DNA from: Micrococcales bacterium
GTDB taxonomy: Bacteria > Actinomycetota > Actinomycetes > Actinomycetales > Cellulomonadaceae
NCBI GenBank assembly: GCA_009779195.1
Contig: WRET01000031.1
Location: 1-37,782, forward strand
Reading direction: 5' to 3'
DNA length: 37,782 bases
This document shows, piece after piece, positions 15,453 through 24,673 of the stretch. How positions within the stretch are numbered: position 1 is the first letter of the stretch; each line of letters starts with the position of its first letter. Both the position numbers and the translations under genes were made by a program. Under the pieces are notes generated by a model, which had not been told where the DNA came from, ran no database searches, and saw only the letters and a program-made list of their open reading frames with translations.

Positions 15453-15523
15453 GCGGGTGTAGTTCAATGGTAGAACTTCAGCTTCCCAAGCTGAGAGCGC
15501 GGGTTCGATTCCCGTCACCCGCT
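15453..15523 (+). tRNA. tRNA-Gly (anticodon CCC)
   Basis: All arms are visible: acceptor GCGGGTG (15453-15459) with CACCCGC (15516-15522), D-stem GTTC/GAAC, anticodon stem TCAGC/GCTGA with loop TTCCCAA, and T-arm GCGGG-TTCGATT-CCCGT. The anticodon CCC is at 15485-15487 and reads GGG glycine codons. The discriminator is T and a full CCA is not encoded. Confidence 0.95.
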
Positions 15524-15573
15524 CCGATAAAGGCGCAGGTCAGATCCGGTCTTCGTCCCTGGCGGCTCTTCGG

Positions 15574-18500
15574 TCACGACTGGAGCGGTGCGGGGTCTTC
15601 GGTGGTGCCGGACGTGGGGCGTCGGCGCACCTGCCAGCGGTGCCGGACGGTCGCCCACTGGTTGGCTGCCCAGCGGCCGGCGGTGCTGGCCGGGGCCCAC
15701 CACGCTGGGGTCCCGAGGTGGTCGTCGGCTGACCGCAGCACCGCCAGTCCCAGCAGCGGTACGCCCGCGGTGAACATGAGTGTGACGATGCGCACGCCGT
15801 AGTCGTTGGTCAGGGCTCCGCCGACCCCGGCGACCAGCAACGCCACCACCGTGGTGCGGGCCAGCGGCCAGGCTTGCGACAACCGGTCCCACGGTGCGCA
15901 GCGCCAGCCCCACGGCAGCCACAGCACCACGGCGGTGAAGACCAGCAGGGCGAACGTCAACCACACCAACGACCCGTTGGTGACGGTTGCCACCGCGTAG
16001 CCCAGCTTGCGCCAGACGATCTCGGCAGCCGAGCCGTCGATGACGCGTTGCACGAACGCGCCCAGGTGGGTGCGTGCGCCCGGTGGCCGAAGCCAGTCCA
16101 GCACCCCGATCGCGCCGACCAGCGCGACGGAGAGGACCCCGGCGACGGCCAGCCGCCGCCAGGTCAACCGCGCCCCGGCCACCCCGAGCACCACCACGAC
16201 GCCAGCCGGTGCCAGCACCAGCCCGCCGCCGAGGTCAGCGCCCAGGTCAGGCCACAGGTCCACGACGAACGCTGTGGCGCACACCGCGCTCGCGGCCAGG
16301 ACACCAGACACCCGACGCCCGCGCCGGACCAGCGCACCGCCCACCACGGTGGCAGTGACCAAAGCCGCGACCACGTACAGCGAATACGTGGGGTTGCCGA
16401 ACCCGTAGAACCGCCCGCCTCCGGCCACCGCCGGGCCTAACGGGCTGCCCCGGTGCAGCGGAGTGCCGGCCAGCGCGTCCACGGTGAGCAGCACGAACGC
16501 GATACCTGCGAGCAGACCCGGGCCTGTGGTCAACCGTCGCCGCGGCACCAGCGCCACGCAGCCGGCCGCCGCGACAGTGGCCGCGACCAGCGCGCCCCAC
16601 ATCGACCAGGACGGCGTGGTGACCTGCCACCACCACGTCGCCGTCATGGCGAACACTCCTACCGGCATCGCGGCCATCACCAGCAGCACCACGTCGGCGA
16701 CCCGACGCGCGCGTGGCAACCAGGCCGACGCGTACCGGGCCAGGAGCGGGCCGCCCACCGCCGCGAGGAGCAGCACCACCAGCGCGGTGTACAGCGGCAC
16801 CTTGGTGACTTCCATCGACGTCCCGCGCAGGGCCTGGTCACGCGTCGACAGCTCGGCCAGCTCGCTGACCGTCGTCGTCGGGTCGGCCGGACGCTGGGCT
16901 CCGACGACGAGCGGCGCACCAGAAAAGTCGTCGGAGGCTGGGACGCCAGCGTGGTCCAGCAAGGTCAACGGCACGTCGTGCAGCCGGAACACCCCGCTCC
17001 AGCGGGTCGCGGCGCTCGTCAGGTACCGGCGTCCGTCGGACACGTCACCGAAGGCCACCCCGAGCCGGCCCGGTCCCAGGGCGTCCGGCCCGGTGTCGAC
17101 GACGAGCACCGTCACGTCGTCAGGTACGACGGCGATCAGCTGGCCGACCGTCTGGTCCACGCGCTGCAACGCGTCGGCAGTGTCGGCGGCCTGGTCCATC
17201 TGGCGCGACGCGTCGAGGCTGTCGACCTCGTCCACCTGCACCGACGCGGCGGCCGTGTCGACGGTCTGGTCAGCGGTGGTCGGCGTCGGTGCTGCCGAGC
17301 CAGCGTCGACCAGGGTGATCGGACAGTCGAAGGCGTCGGTGCCGTCGTCGAGTGCGGCCTCCAGCGGTCGGTAGCGTGGGACCGAACCGTCGGGGGTGGC
17401 CAGTGCGAGCCCTGCCCGGGGGCCCACTGCTGTCGCACACCCGGTCGAGGTGGCGAGCGCCTGGCCGAGCGCACCGAGCCGGGGCCGGTATTCGGAGGTG
17501 GTCTGCAGGTCGGCCAGCTGCTGGAAACCGACGATCACGGCGCTGCCGTCCGGGCGCGCGACCGTCTCGACCGGCAGGCACGAGAACGGCACGCCCGGAC
17601 TGGTCGTACCGGTGAGCGCGTTACGGCCCGACGACAGCGCCAACCAGCCTTCGGCTGGGCACTGCCGGCTCGGGCCGGTCACCCCGGGGACGACTGCCGC
17701 CGCTGGCGCTCCGTCGTCGAGCAGCCGCCACAGCGTCGGGGTGCCGGTAGGGCTGAGCGCGTCCCAGGCGACCCCGGAGACCCCCACGACGACGACAGGC
17801 CTGTCAGGTGAGACCGCCGACGCACCTCGACCGGCGGTCACCGCGCCTGCGGGCCGCGGTACCAACGGGACGAAGACCTGCGCGAGCAGCACCAAAGCGA
17901 CCAGACCACCCCCGGTGGCGACGATCACCGCGGGGATGGTGCGCGCCGGTGCGGCGACGGCCAGTGGGTCGTCGGGCAGCGAGCCCCAGGCGTGGTCCAG
18001 GGCCGATGCGGCCACCAGCGCCGCGCCAGCCAGCACCGCCACCACGACCGCGGTGACCCGGCCTTGCCCGCCAGACGAGGCCACGGCGAGCAGCGCCACG
18101 AGTGAGGCCGCGAGCAGCACCGCCTGCGACCCCCACCGGTGCGGCAGGCGGGCCAGCCCCCCGACGGTCCCGGCAACCAGCACCGCGAACGCCGCAGCCA
18201 GCACCACCTGGCCCCCGGGCGGCCAACCGACCACAACAACCGTGACCACGCCGACCAGCACCACCGCACCAGCCGCTGTGAGGGTGCCAGCAACCCCGCC
18301 AGGCCGGCGCAGGTGCGTGCCGAGGGCCGCGGCGAGCGCCAGCCCTGCCAGCACGTGCACCCCGGCCAGGTTGCCCAGCACCGACCCGGGCGCCAACGGG
18401 GCGCCAGCGAGCTGGTCGACACTCAGCGCCAGCCAGGTCAGTGCCGCGGTCCAGGTGGTCAGCCGTCCGGGCCCCGGGGTGGATGCCCGTGACGTCAGCC

Positions 18501-20895
18501 ACGCGGCCAGCGCCACCGCGACTGTCGCGACCGCCCACCACATGGGTGCGAACACTGTCGGCACCGTGGTGGCCCACCAACGTGACAGCCCAGCCAAGAA
18601 GGCGCCAGCCGGGGCACAGCCGACCAGCAGCAACGTCGCGACGGTGGTCTTGCGCAGCTGCGGTGGCACCACCCGGCCGCCGCGCCCCCGTATCCCCCAG
18701 GTGATCACCGCGACCGCGCCGAGCACGAGCACCAGCACCGCCACGACGACGACCACGACCAGCCTGACCAGGTGGTGACCAGCGGCCTGGACCACCTGCG
18801 GCGTGAGGGCACCACCAGACCACAGCATGAACGTGACGACGAGCGCCACGACCCCGGCTGCGGCTGTGGCCAGGGCAGCGGTCCGCCGGTCGCTACGGTC
18901 CGGCTCTGCGCTGCCAGCTGGTTCGCCACGGTCTGGCTCGTCGAGCACCGGCTTGGCCGGGACCCGGGCAAGCCACCCGGCGCAGACCGCGACGACCAGC
19001 GGCACGACGACCGCCGCTCCGGCCGCCGGGATGGCGATCGCCGAGCCGTTGCCGACGAACCCGACGAGCAGCGCCGTGGCGGTCGCGACGAAAAAAGGCC
19101 CGAGCGTCGGCGCCGCATCAGCCAGCCCCGCGAACGGTGCGCCGGACGGCAGCCAGGCGCGCAGCCGTGGCGCGACCGTCCGGCGACGGACCGGCCCGAC
19201 CAGCAAGACGGCGACGAGCATGGCGAACGCTGGGACGAGGGCGGGTGTCCCGCCGAAGTCGCCTAAGGTCGGCGAGCCGTCGACGACGGTCAGCGCCACC
19301 GCGGCTGCGAGGGCCACCACCGCGGCCCAGGTGCGGCGCCCGGCGCGCACCAGCGGTACCACCAGCACGCTGACCAGCAGCAACGTCCCGGTGGTGGCCA
19401 ACGCGAACGTCGTGTTGGCCAAGCCGAAGAACTGCCCGGCGAGCGTTAGTGTGCCGAACACCGCCGACTGCGCCAGCCGCGGACCGGTGAACAGGTCGAC
19501 GACGACGACCCCGACCGTCACAGCGGCGACCAACCCGGCTGGCCCGAGCGCTGAGCGCCGCCACGGGCCAGCCAGGGCCAACCCGACGATCCCGGTCGCC
19601 ACCACCCCCGCGGTCAGCGCCAGCGCCAACGACGGAATCGCGGCCCTCCACCACGGCACCAGGTTCGCCAGCAGCAGGCTCGCCGGCACAGCCGCCGCAG
19701 CAAGCCCTGCCATGGTCAGCCAGCGCAGCACCAGGTGTCGGGCCTTGGCGGCTCGTCGCCTGGACGGGACGCGTCCGGCCGCTCGTGCCACAGCGAGCCA
19801 CGCCGCTGCGCACAGCACGATGTTCACCACGACCAGGCCCAGGGAGAACCGCGAGACCAGCGGCCGGACCACGGTGGCGTGCTCGGCCGCGTCAACCAGG
19901 CCGTCGACCCCGTCACCAGGGGCCCGCTGGCGCAGGGGCATCCCGGCGACCCACGACGGGCGCAGGTCCCCGCCCATACCCACCCACGACAGCAGCGTCG
20001 CGGTCATGTCCGTGCCCGCCACGACCCCGTTCTGGCGGGTCGACGCCGAGGTCAACAACCCCGGTGCGGACACGTCCACCTGGCCCCTGGCCACCAGCTG
20101 CAGGTCCGGTCCGCCACCGGGCCGGTCCGCCACGGACGCGACCAGCACGTTGGCGTCGCCCGCCCCTGCCAGGGCCGCGTGCAGCGCCGCGTCGACCTGC
20201 GTGGCCGACGCGTCGTCGTGGACCACACCCAGGTCGACCACCACGACCCGGGTCCCACCTTTGAGGGCCTCGACCACGGCCTGGGTCAGGTCTTCGGGGT
20301 CCTCAGGGCGTGGCACCCACCGCTCAGGGGCCGTGCCGTCGGTACGTGCCAAAGCCACAGCGGCACCCGGGCCGATACCCGCCACAGGGATCTCTGCGGC
20401 TGCCAGCGCCTGGCCGAGCTGGCCCGGCACGGTGCCGTCGTGGCTGCCTCGCAGGTATTGGTCCCAGAAATCGACCCGTCCGGCCCTGACCCCGCCGAGG
20501 TCGCGGCACCCGTCGCGATGGGGAAGGTCGCCGGTACGGTTCCCGGCTGAGACAGTCAGCCACCCGTCGGCGGGGCAGGTCGTCGGGCGCACGGTGCGCA
20601 CCGCCATGTTCGCGACACCCCAGGTCTGTGACAGCGCGGCCAGGGTGGGGGTGTTCGTCTGCGACACGTCCGACCAGCGCAGACCTGCGGTGCCCAGCAG
20701 CACCAACGGCCGTTGGGCTCTCTCGGGCACCGGGTCGGTGTTCGGCGGCGGGACCGGCAACGGCGCGGCCAGGGTGGCCGGCGCCGACGGGGCGAGCAAC
20801 GAGGCAACCAGGCCCACGACCAACACACCGACGGCGACACCCAACGCCAGCACCCGACGCGCACCCTCGCCGCTGCAGCTCCACCGGTCACGCAC
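15574..20895 (-). CDS. Giant membrane protein with two phosphatase-like domain/membrane halves
   Basis: The 1773-residue protein looks like an internal duplication. Half 1 has an N-terminal membrane helix (about 14-35), an outer domain at about 60-345 beginning 'RPLVLLGTAGLRWSDVSQTNTPTL' with 'CPADGWLTVSAGNR', then a long polytopic membrane region (about 350-1005). Half 2 has a matching outer domain at about 1029-1365, 'RPVVVVGVSGVAWDALSPTGTPTL' with 'CPAEGWLALSSGR', then a second membrane region to the end. Both outer domains close with a segment like 'GTDMTATLLSWVG' / 'HDVPLTLLDHAG', as at the end of alkaline-phosphatase-superfamily domains. I see no clear set of metal-binding residues, so activity is uncertain. 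The GTG at 20895 is supported by a leaderless -10 box. Its likely place is the cell envelope. Confidence 0.85.
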   Translation of the reverse strand: MRDRWSCSGEGARRVLALGVAVGVLVVGLVASLLAPSAPATLAAPLPVPPPNTDPVPERAQRPLVLLGTAGLRWSDVSQTNTPTLAALSQTWGVANMAVRTVRPTTCPADGWLTVSAGNRTGDLPHRDGCRDLGGVRAGRVDFWDQYLRGSHDGTVPGQLGQALAAAEIPVAGIGPGAAVALARTDGTAPERWVPRPEDPEDLTQAVVEALKGGTRVVVVDLGVVHDDASATQVDAALHAALAGAGDANVLVASVADRPGGGPDLQLVARGQVDVSAPGLLTSASTRQNGVVAGTDMTATLLSWVGMGGDLRPSWVAGMPLRQRAPGDGVDGLVDAAEHATVVRPLVSRFSLGLVVVNIVLCAAAWLAVARAAGRVPSRRRAAKARHLVLRWLTMAGLAAAAVPASLLLANLVPWWRAAIPSLALALTAGVVATGIVGLALAGPWRRSALGPAGLVAAVTVGVVVVDLFTGPRLAQSAVFGTLTLAGQFFGLANTTFALATTGTLLLVSVLVVPLVRAGRRTWAAVVALAAAVALTVVDGSPTLGDFGGTPALVPAFAMLVAVLLVGPVRRRTVAPRLRAWLPSGAPFAGLADAAPTLGPFFVATATALLVGFVGNGSAIAIPAAGAAVVVPLVVAVCAGWLARVPAKPVLDEPDRGEPAGSAEPDRSDRRTAALATAAAGVVALVVTFMLWSGGALTPQVVQAAGHHLVRLVVVVVVAVLVLVLGAVAVITWGIRGRGGRVVPPQLRKTTVATLLLVGCAPAGAFLAGLSRWWATTVPTVFAPMWWAVATVAVALAAWLTSRASTPGPGRLTTWTAALTWLALSVDQLAGAPLAPGSVLGNLAGVHVLAGLALAAALGTHLRRPGGVAGTLTAAGAVVLVGVVTVVVVGWPPGGQVVLAAAFAVLVAGTVGGLARLPHRWGSQAVLLAASLVALLAVASSGGQGRVTAVVVAVLAGAALVAASALDHAWGSLPDDPLAVAAPARTIPAVIVATGGGLVALVLLAQVFVPLVPRPAGAVTAGRGASAVSPDRPVVVVGVSGVAWDALSPTGTPTLWRLLDDGAPAAAVVPGVTGPSRQCPAEGWLALSSGRNALTGTTSPGVPFSCLPVETVARPDGSAVIVGFQQLADLQTTSEYRPRLGALGQALATSTGCATAVGPRAGLALATPDGSVPRYRPLEAALDDGTDAFDCPITLVDAGSAAPTPTTADQTVDTAAASVQVDEVDSLDASRQMDQAADTADALQRVDQTVGQLIAVVPDDVTVLVVDTGPDALGPGRLGVAFGDVSDGRRYLTSAATRWSGVFRLHDVPLTLLDHAGVPASDDFSGAPLVVGAQRPADPTTTVSELAELSTRDQALRGTSMEVTKVPLYTALVVLLLAAVGGPLLARYASAWLPRARRVADVVLLVMAAMPVGVFAMTATWWWQVTTPSWSMWGALVAATVAAAGCVALVPRRRLTTGPGLLAGIAFVLLTVDALAGTPLHRGSPLGPAVAGGGRFYGFGNPTYSLYVVAALVTATVVGGALVRRGRRVSGVLAASAVCATAFVVDLWPDLGADLGGGLVLAPAGVVVVLGVAGARLTWRRLAVAGVLSVALVGAIGVLDWLRPPGARTHLGAFVQRVIDGSAAEIVWRKLGYAVATVTNGSLVWLTFALLVFTAVVLWLPWGWRCAPWDRLSQAWPLARTTVVALLVAGVGGALTNDYGVRIVTLMFTAGVPLLGLAVLRSADDHLGTPAWWAPASTAGRWAANQWATVRHRWQVRRRPTSGTTEDPAPLQS

Positions 20896-20901
20896 CTGGC
20901 T

Positions 20902-20907
20902 AGCCTA
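20902..20907 (-). promoter_or_regulatory. -10 box TAGGCT, leaderless promoter
   Basis: On the minus strand TAGGCT lies exactly at -12 to -7 from the GTG at 20895. The same hexamer forms the -10 box of the divergent mnh operon at 21106-21111. Confidence 0.6.
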
Positions 20908-21105
20908 CGTGCCCATCAGCCCAAACCCACCAGCTTCAGCAACAAACCAACCAGCCTCAGCAAACGGTCACCACAGGTGTCACGACCCCGCGACATGCCC
21001 GTCCCATCAACGAAAGCCGGGCCAGCTCTCACCGGCAGGCCCAGCTTTCGAAGGGCCGACGCAGGCGCGCGGACAACGGTGGCGGGGGTGCGAGGTAGTG
21101 GTTGG

Positions 21106-21111
21106 TAGGCT
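21106..21111 (+). promoter_or_regulatory. -10 box TAGGCT of the mnh operon
   Basis: TAGGCT predicts transcription from about 21118. With translation from 21177 this leaves a leader of about 60 bases ending in a GGAG ribosome-binding site. No clear -35 box is seen. Confidence 0.45.
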
Positions 21112-21176
21112 CGGGGTCCTGATGACCCGTGGAGGCTGACCTTCCGGTACCCGACCCCGAGAACGGAGCCGGACCG

Positions 21177-24176
21177 TTGCTTGTGCTGCTCGTCGTTCAC
21201 CTCGTGGTGGCCGTGGGCGCGCCTGTGCTTGTGCGGTGGATGGGACGCAAGGCGTTCTACGTGCTGGCGTTGGTACCAGCGGCGGCGGCGGTGTGGGCTC
21301 TGACCTGGACGTCGCGGGTCGTCGACGGGGCAGCGCCGAGCGAGTCGGTGACGTGGGTCTCCGAGCTGCACCTGGCGTTGGCGTTCCGCCTGGACACGTT
21401 GTCGTGGGTGATGACCGTCGTCGTGGGTGGGGTCGGTGCGCTGGTGCTGGTGTACTGCGCGTCGTACTTCTCCAAGGGCGCCAGCGGGACAGGGCGGTTC
21501 GCCGCGGTGTTCATGGGGTTCTCCGGGTCGATGCTCGGGTTGGTCACCGCCGACGACATGATCGTCTTGTTCGTCTTCTGGGAGCTGACGACGATCACGT
21601 CGTACCTGCTCATCGGGCACTACTCGGACCGCAAGACCTCACGGCGCGCCGCGATGGAGGCGATCGTCGTCACGACCGCAGGCGGGCTGGCCATGCTCGT
21701 GGGCCTGGTGCTCATCGGCACCCAGGCAGGTACCTGGCGGTTGTCGCAGGTCGTCGCAGACCCGCCGCCGAGCAGCGGCACCATCATCACCGCGGTGGTG
21801 CTGGTGCTGGCCGGGGCACTGACCAAGTCCGCGCTCGTGCCGTTCCACTTCTGGCTGCCAGCGGCGATGGCCGCGCCGACGCCTGTGTCGGCGTACCTGC
21901 ACGCCGCGGCCATGGTCAAAGCCGGGGTGTACCTCGTGGCACGGTTCGCCCCGGCGTTCGCCACGTACGCGGGGTGGCGGCCGGTGCTGCTCGTGGCAGG
22001 GTCGGCCACGCTCCTGCTCGGCGGGTACCGGGCGCTGCGCCAGAACGACCTCAAGCTCGTCCTGGCGTTCGGGACGGTCAGCCAGCTGGGGCTGGTGGTG
22101 CTGCTCGTGGGGTACGGCACCCGCGCCACGGCGCTGGCCGGTCTGGCGTTGCTGGGGGCGCACGCCATGTTCAAAGCGGCGTTGTTCCTCGTCGTCGGTG
22201 TGGTGGACTCCGCCGCGGGTACCCGTGACCTGCGCTGCTTGACGGGGGTGGGCCGCGCCCGGCCGTGGACTGCGGCCGTCGGCGCCGTGGCTGTGGCGTC
22301 CATGGTCGGTCTGCCGCCGACCGCTGGGTACGTGGCCAAAGAGGCGGCGCTGGCAGCACTGGCCGACGACGGCACGACCGGTGCGGTGCTGCTGGTCATG
22401 GTCGCCACCGGGTCGGTGCTCACCATGGCGTACGGGTTGCGGTTCTGGTGGGGCGCGTTCGGCACGAAACCGGTGGTCCTCGTCGGCGGGCCGGACGGGA
22501 CTGTCGTACCGCCGGACGGGCCGACGACGCTGCGCCGCCGCTCTCCTCTGCTCGGGTTGCCTTCTGGTCTGCTGACAGTGCTCGGCCTGGCCGCCGGCAT
22601 GGCCCCGGCCCTGTCCGAACGTGTGCTCGGGCGTCACGCCGACACCTACCCAGGGCCTGCCGGGCACCTGTCGTTGTGGGGCGGGCCGGCGGTCGCCGGT
22701 GTCACCGCGGTGGTGCTCGCCACCGGGCTGGGCCTGTTCTTGGTCCGCGACAAGGTCGAACAGCTGCAGGCCAGGGTGTGGCACCCGGTGTCGGCCGACC
22801 GGATCTACCGGCGGGGGATGCGCCAGCTCGACGACTTCGCCGCGGACGTCACCGGTGCGGTCCAGCGTGGTTCCCTGCCGGTGTACCTGGGGATGATCTT
22901 GATGGTGTTCGTCGTCGGGGTCGGGTCGTTGCTGGTGACGAGCACGCAGTTCCCCAAGCACGTGCGGGCGTTCGACAGCCTCGGGCAGGTCGCGCTCGGG
23001 GGGGTTGTGGTGGTGTCCACGGTGCTCGTGGCTCGCTCGCGCCGACGGTTGAAAGCCGCGATCTTGCTGGGTATCGGCGGGTACGCCATCGCCGGGCTGT
23101 TCTTGCTGCACGGCGCCCCAGACCTGGCGCTGACCCAGGTGCTGGTCGAGACTGTGACCCTCGTGGTGTTCGTGCTGGTGCTGCGGCGGCTGCCGACGTA
23201 CTACTCGGTGCGTCCCCTGGCCGCCTCGCGTTACCTGCGCCTGGCGCTGGGGCTGGCTGTCGGGCTCGTCGTGGGGGGTCTGGCGTTGGTCGCGGGGTCC
23301 GCTCCTGTCGCCGACCCGATCGCCAAGCACTTCCCCGAACAGGCCGTGGACTGGGGTCACGGGCACAACGTCGTCAACGTCACCCTCGTCGACATCCGGG
23401 CCTGGGACACGGTCGGGGAGATCTCCGTGCTGCTCGTCGCCGCGACCGGGGTGGCGTCGATGGTGTTCGTCTCACGGCGCACCGGGCGGATCTTCCGCAC
23501 CGACGAGGCGTCGGCCGAGCCGGGGGTGTGGGGCCGCAACGCCGACCCGCCCACCGAGCCGCTGCCTGAACCTGACGCTGGGGCCCAGCGCAACACCCTG
23601 TGGCTGGCGGCGGTGGCCACCTTGGCCCCGCGGCGCCGGTCCGTGGTGTTCGAGGTCGTCGCCCGGGTGCTGTTCCACACGATGATCGTGTACTCGGTGT
23701 ACCTGCTGTTCTCCGGGCACAACGCCCCTGGTGGCGGGTTCGCGGCAGGGCTGGTCACAGGGATCGCCCTGACGGTGCGGTACCTGGCGGCCGGGCGGTA
23801 CGAGCTGGGTGAGGCTGCCCCGGTGCAGCCCGGGGCGCTGCTGGGTGCGGGGCTGTTCGTCGCAGCAGGTACGGGGGTGGTGGCGATGGTGCTCGGCGCC
23901 CCGGTGCTGACCTCGACCGTCGTACCCCTGGACCTGCCGCTGATCGGGCACGTAGAGCTGGTGACGAGCCTGTTCTTCGACATCGGGGTGTACCTGGTGG
24001 TCGTCGGGCTGGTGCTGGACATCTTGCGCACGTTGGGTGCCGAGCTGGACTGGCGCGCCGAGTCCGGCGACGACCCACCGTTCGGCGTCCCGACCCGTCG
24101 GCCCAGCCCGCCAGTCGCCTCGTCGTCGGCCACGTCGCCAGGCTCGCCTGCGAACACCGAGGCGGTGGACCCGTGA
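21177..24176 (+). CDS. mnhA: Na+/H+ antiporter subunit A (MrpA fused to MrpB)
   Basis: This is the large subunit of the Mrp multi-subunit cation/proton antiporter, related to complex I proton-pumping subunits. It has 999 residues and about 25 membrane helices. The NuoL-like core holds 'MIVLFVFWELTTITSYLLIG' and 'FHFWLPAAMAAPTPVSAYLHAAAMVKAGVYLVAR'. A DUF4040 segment lies at about 604-676 ('LFLLHGAPDLALTQVLVETV'). An MrpB domain is fused at about 820-940 ('MIVYSVYLLFSGHNAPGGGFAAGL'), so no separate mrpB gene exists. The TTG at 21177, with GGAG eight bases upstream, gives the usual N-terminus 'MLVLLVVHLVVAV'; GTG at 21129 is an alternative start that adds 16 atypical residues. It is the first gene of a six-gene operon. 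Confidence 0.95.
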   Translation: MLVLLVVHLVVAVGAPVLVRWMGRKAFYVLALVPAAAAVWALTWTSRVVDGAAPSESVTWVSELHLALAFRLDTLSWVMTVVVGGVGALVLVYCASYFSKGASGTGRFAAVFMGFSGSMLGLVTADDMIVLFVFWELTTITSYLLIGHYSDRKTSRRAAMEAIVVTTAGGLAMLVGLVLIGTQAGTWRLSQVVADPPPSSGTIITAVVLVLAGALTKSALVPFHFWLPAAMAAPTPVSAYLHAAAMVKAGVYLVARFAPAFATYAGWRPVLLVAGSATLLLGGYRALRQNDLKLVLAFGTVSQLGLVVLLVGYGTRATALAGLALLGAHAMFKAALFLVVGVVDSAAGTRDLRCLTGVGRARPWTAAVGAVAVASMVGLPPTAGYVAKEAALAALADDGTTGAVLLVMVATGSVLTMAYGLRFWWGAFGTKPVVLVGGPDGTVVPPDGPTTLRRRSPLLGLPSGLLTVLGLAAGMAPALSERVLGRHADTYPGPAGHLSLWGGPAVAGVTAVVLATGLGLFLVRDKVEQLQARVWHPVSADRIYRRGMRQLDDFAADVTGAVQRGSLPVYLGMILMVFVVGVGSLLVTSTQFPKHVRAFDSLGQVALGGVVVVSTVLVARSRRRLKAAILLGIGGYAIAGLFLLHGAPDLALTQVLVETVTLVVFVLVLRRLPTYYSVRPLAASRYLRLALGLAVGLVVGGLALVAGSAPVADPIAKHFPEQAVDWGHGHNVVNVTLVDIRAWDTVGEISVLLVAATGVASMVFVSRRTGRIFRTDEASAEPGVWGRNADPPTEPLPEPDAGAQRNTLWLAAVATLAPRRRSVVFEVVARVLFHTMIVYSVYLLFSGHNAPGGGFAAGLVTGIALTVRYLAAGRYELGEAAPVQPGALLGAGLFVAAGTGVVAMVLGAPVLTSTVVPLDLPLIGHVELVTSLFFDIGVYLVVVGLVLDILRTLGAELDWRAESGDDPPFGVPTRRPSPPVASSSATSPGSPANTEAVDP

Positions 24177-24673
24177 ACGACCTCACCCCCAACCTCACCC
24201 TCGTCGTGGTGATCGTCGCGCTCACCGCCGGGGGTGTGTACCTGCTGCTGGAACGCAGCCTGACGCGTATCGTGCTCGGCCTGATCTTGATCGGCAACGC
24301 TGCGAACCTGCTGCTGCTGGTGGCAGGCGGAGCAGCAGGACGCCCCCCGATCGTCACCCAAGACGTCTCCGCCGACGCCATGGCCGAAGGGATGGCCGAC
24401 CCCCTGGCCCAGGCGATGGTGCTCACAGCCATCGTCATCACCTTGGGCCTGACAGCGTTCTTGCTGGCCATGAGCTACCGGTCGTGGCAGCTGCACCGCC
24501 ACGACGAGGTCGCCGACGACGTCGAAGACCGCCGTATCGCGCGCCTGGCCGCCCGTGACCGTCCGTCGGTGCGCGGTGCCGACACCGACGAAGGTATGGA
24601 CCTGGACTCCGAGGCCGGGGAGACCCGCGACGAGACCGACGAGCCCGCACCGGCGCCGGGGGGTGCGCCATGA
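24173..24673 (+). CDS. mnhC: Na+/H+ antiporter subunit C
   Basis: This small Mrp subunit is related to NuoK. Its 166 residues have three membrane helices: 'LTLVVVIVALTAGGVYLLLE', 'LTRIVLGLILIGNAANLLLLVAG' and 'PLAQAMVLTAIVITLGLTAFLLAM'. The conserved 'DPLAQAMVLTAIVI' segment is present. A hydrophilic tail of about 60 residues, rich in Asp, Glu and Arg, follows. The GTG start overlaps the mnhA stop codon (GTGA), which implies coupled translation. Confidence 0.95.
   Translation: MNDLTPNLTLVVVIVALTAGGVYLLLERSLTRIVLGLILIGNAANLLLLVAGGAAGRPPIVTQDVSADAMAEGMADPLAQAMVLTAIVITLGLTAFLLAMSYRSWQLHRHDEVADDVEDRRIARLAARDRPSVRGADTDEGMDLDSEAGETRDETDEPAPAPGGAP

Larger units (their letters stand above)
20896..21176. 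other. Divergent intergenic region with a hairpin
   Basis: The 281-bp region between the giant membrane protein and the mnh operon holds both -10 boxes, two copies of ACCAGC-N-TCAGCAA (near 20933 and 20957), and a hairpin at 21011-21050. The hairpin has 13-bp arms (21011-21023 with 21038-21050, one mismatch). Its right part shares AGCTCTCACCG and CAGCTTTC with the hairpin at 5277-5344. No convincing gene lies here. Confidence 0.5.

Noticed and set aside
15420..15535. Short frames across the tRNA
   Set aside because: Peptides such as [13 protein letters not shown] are the usual shadow of a tRNA gene.
21639..23366. 575-codon open frame on the minus strand inside mnhA
   Set aside because: Its His/Gln/Arg-rich composition and full overlap with a clear mnhA make it a shadow frame.
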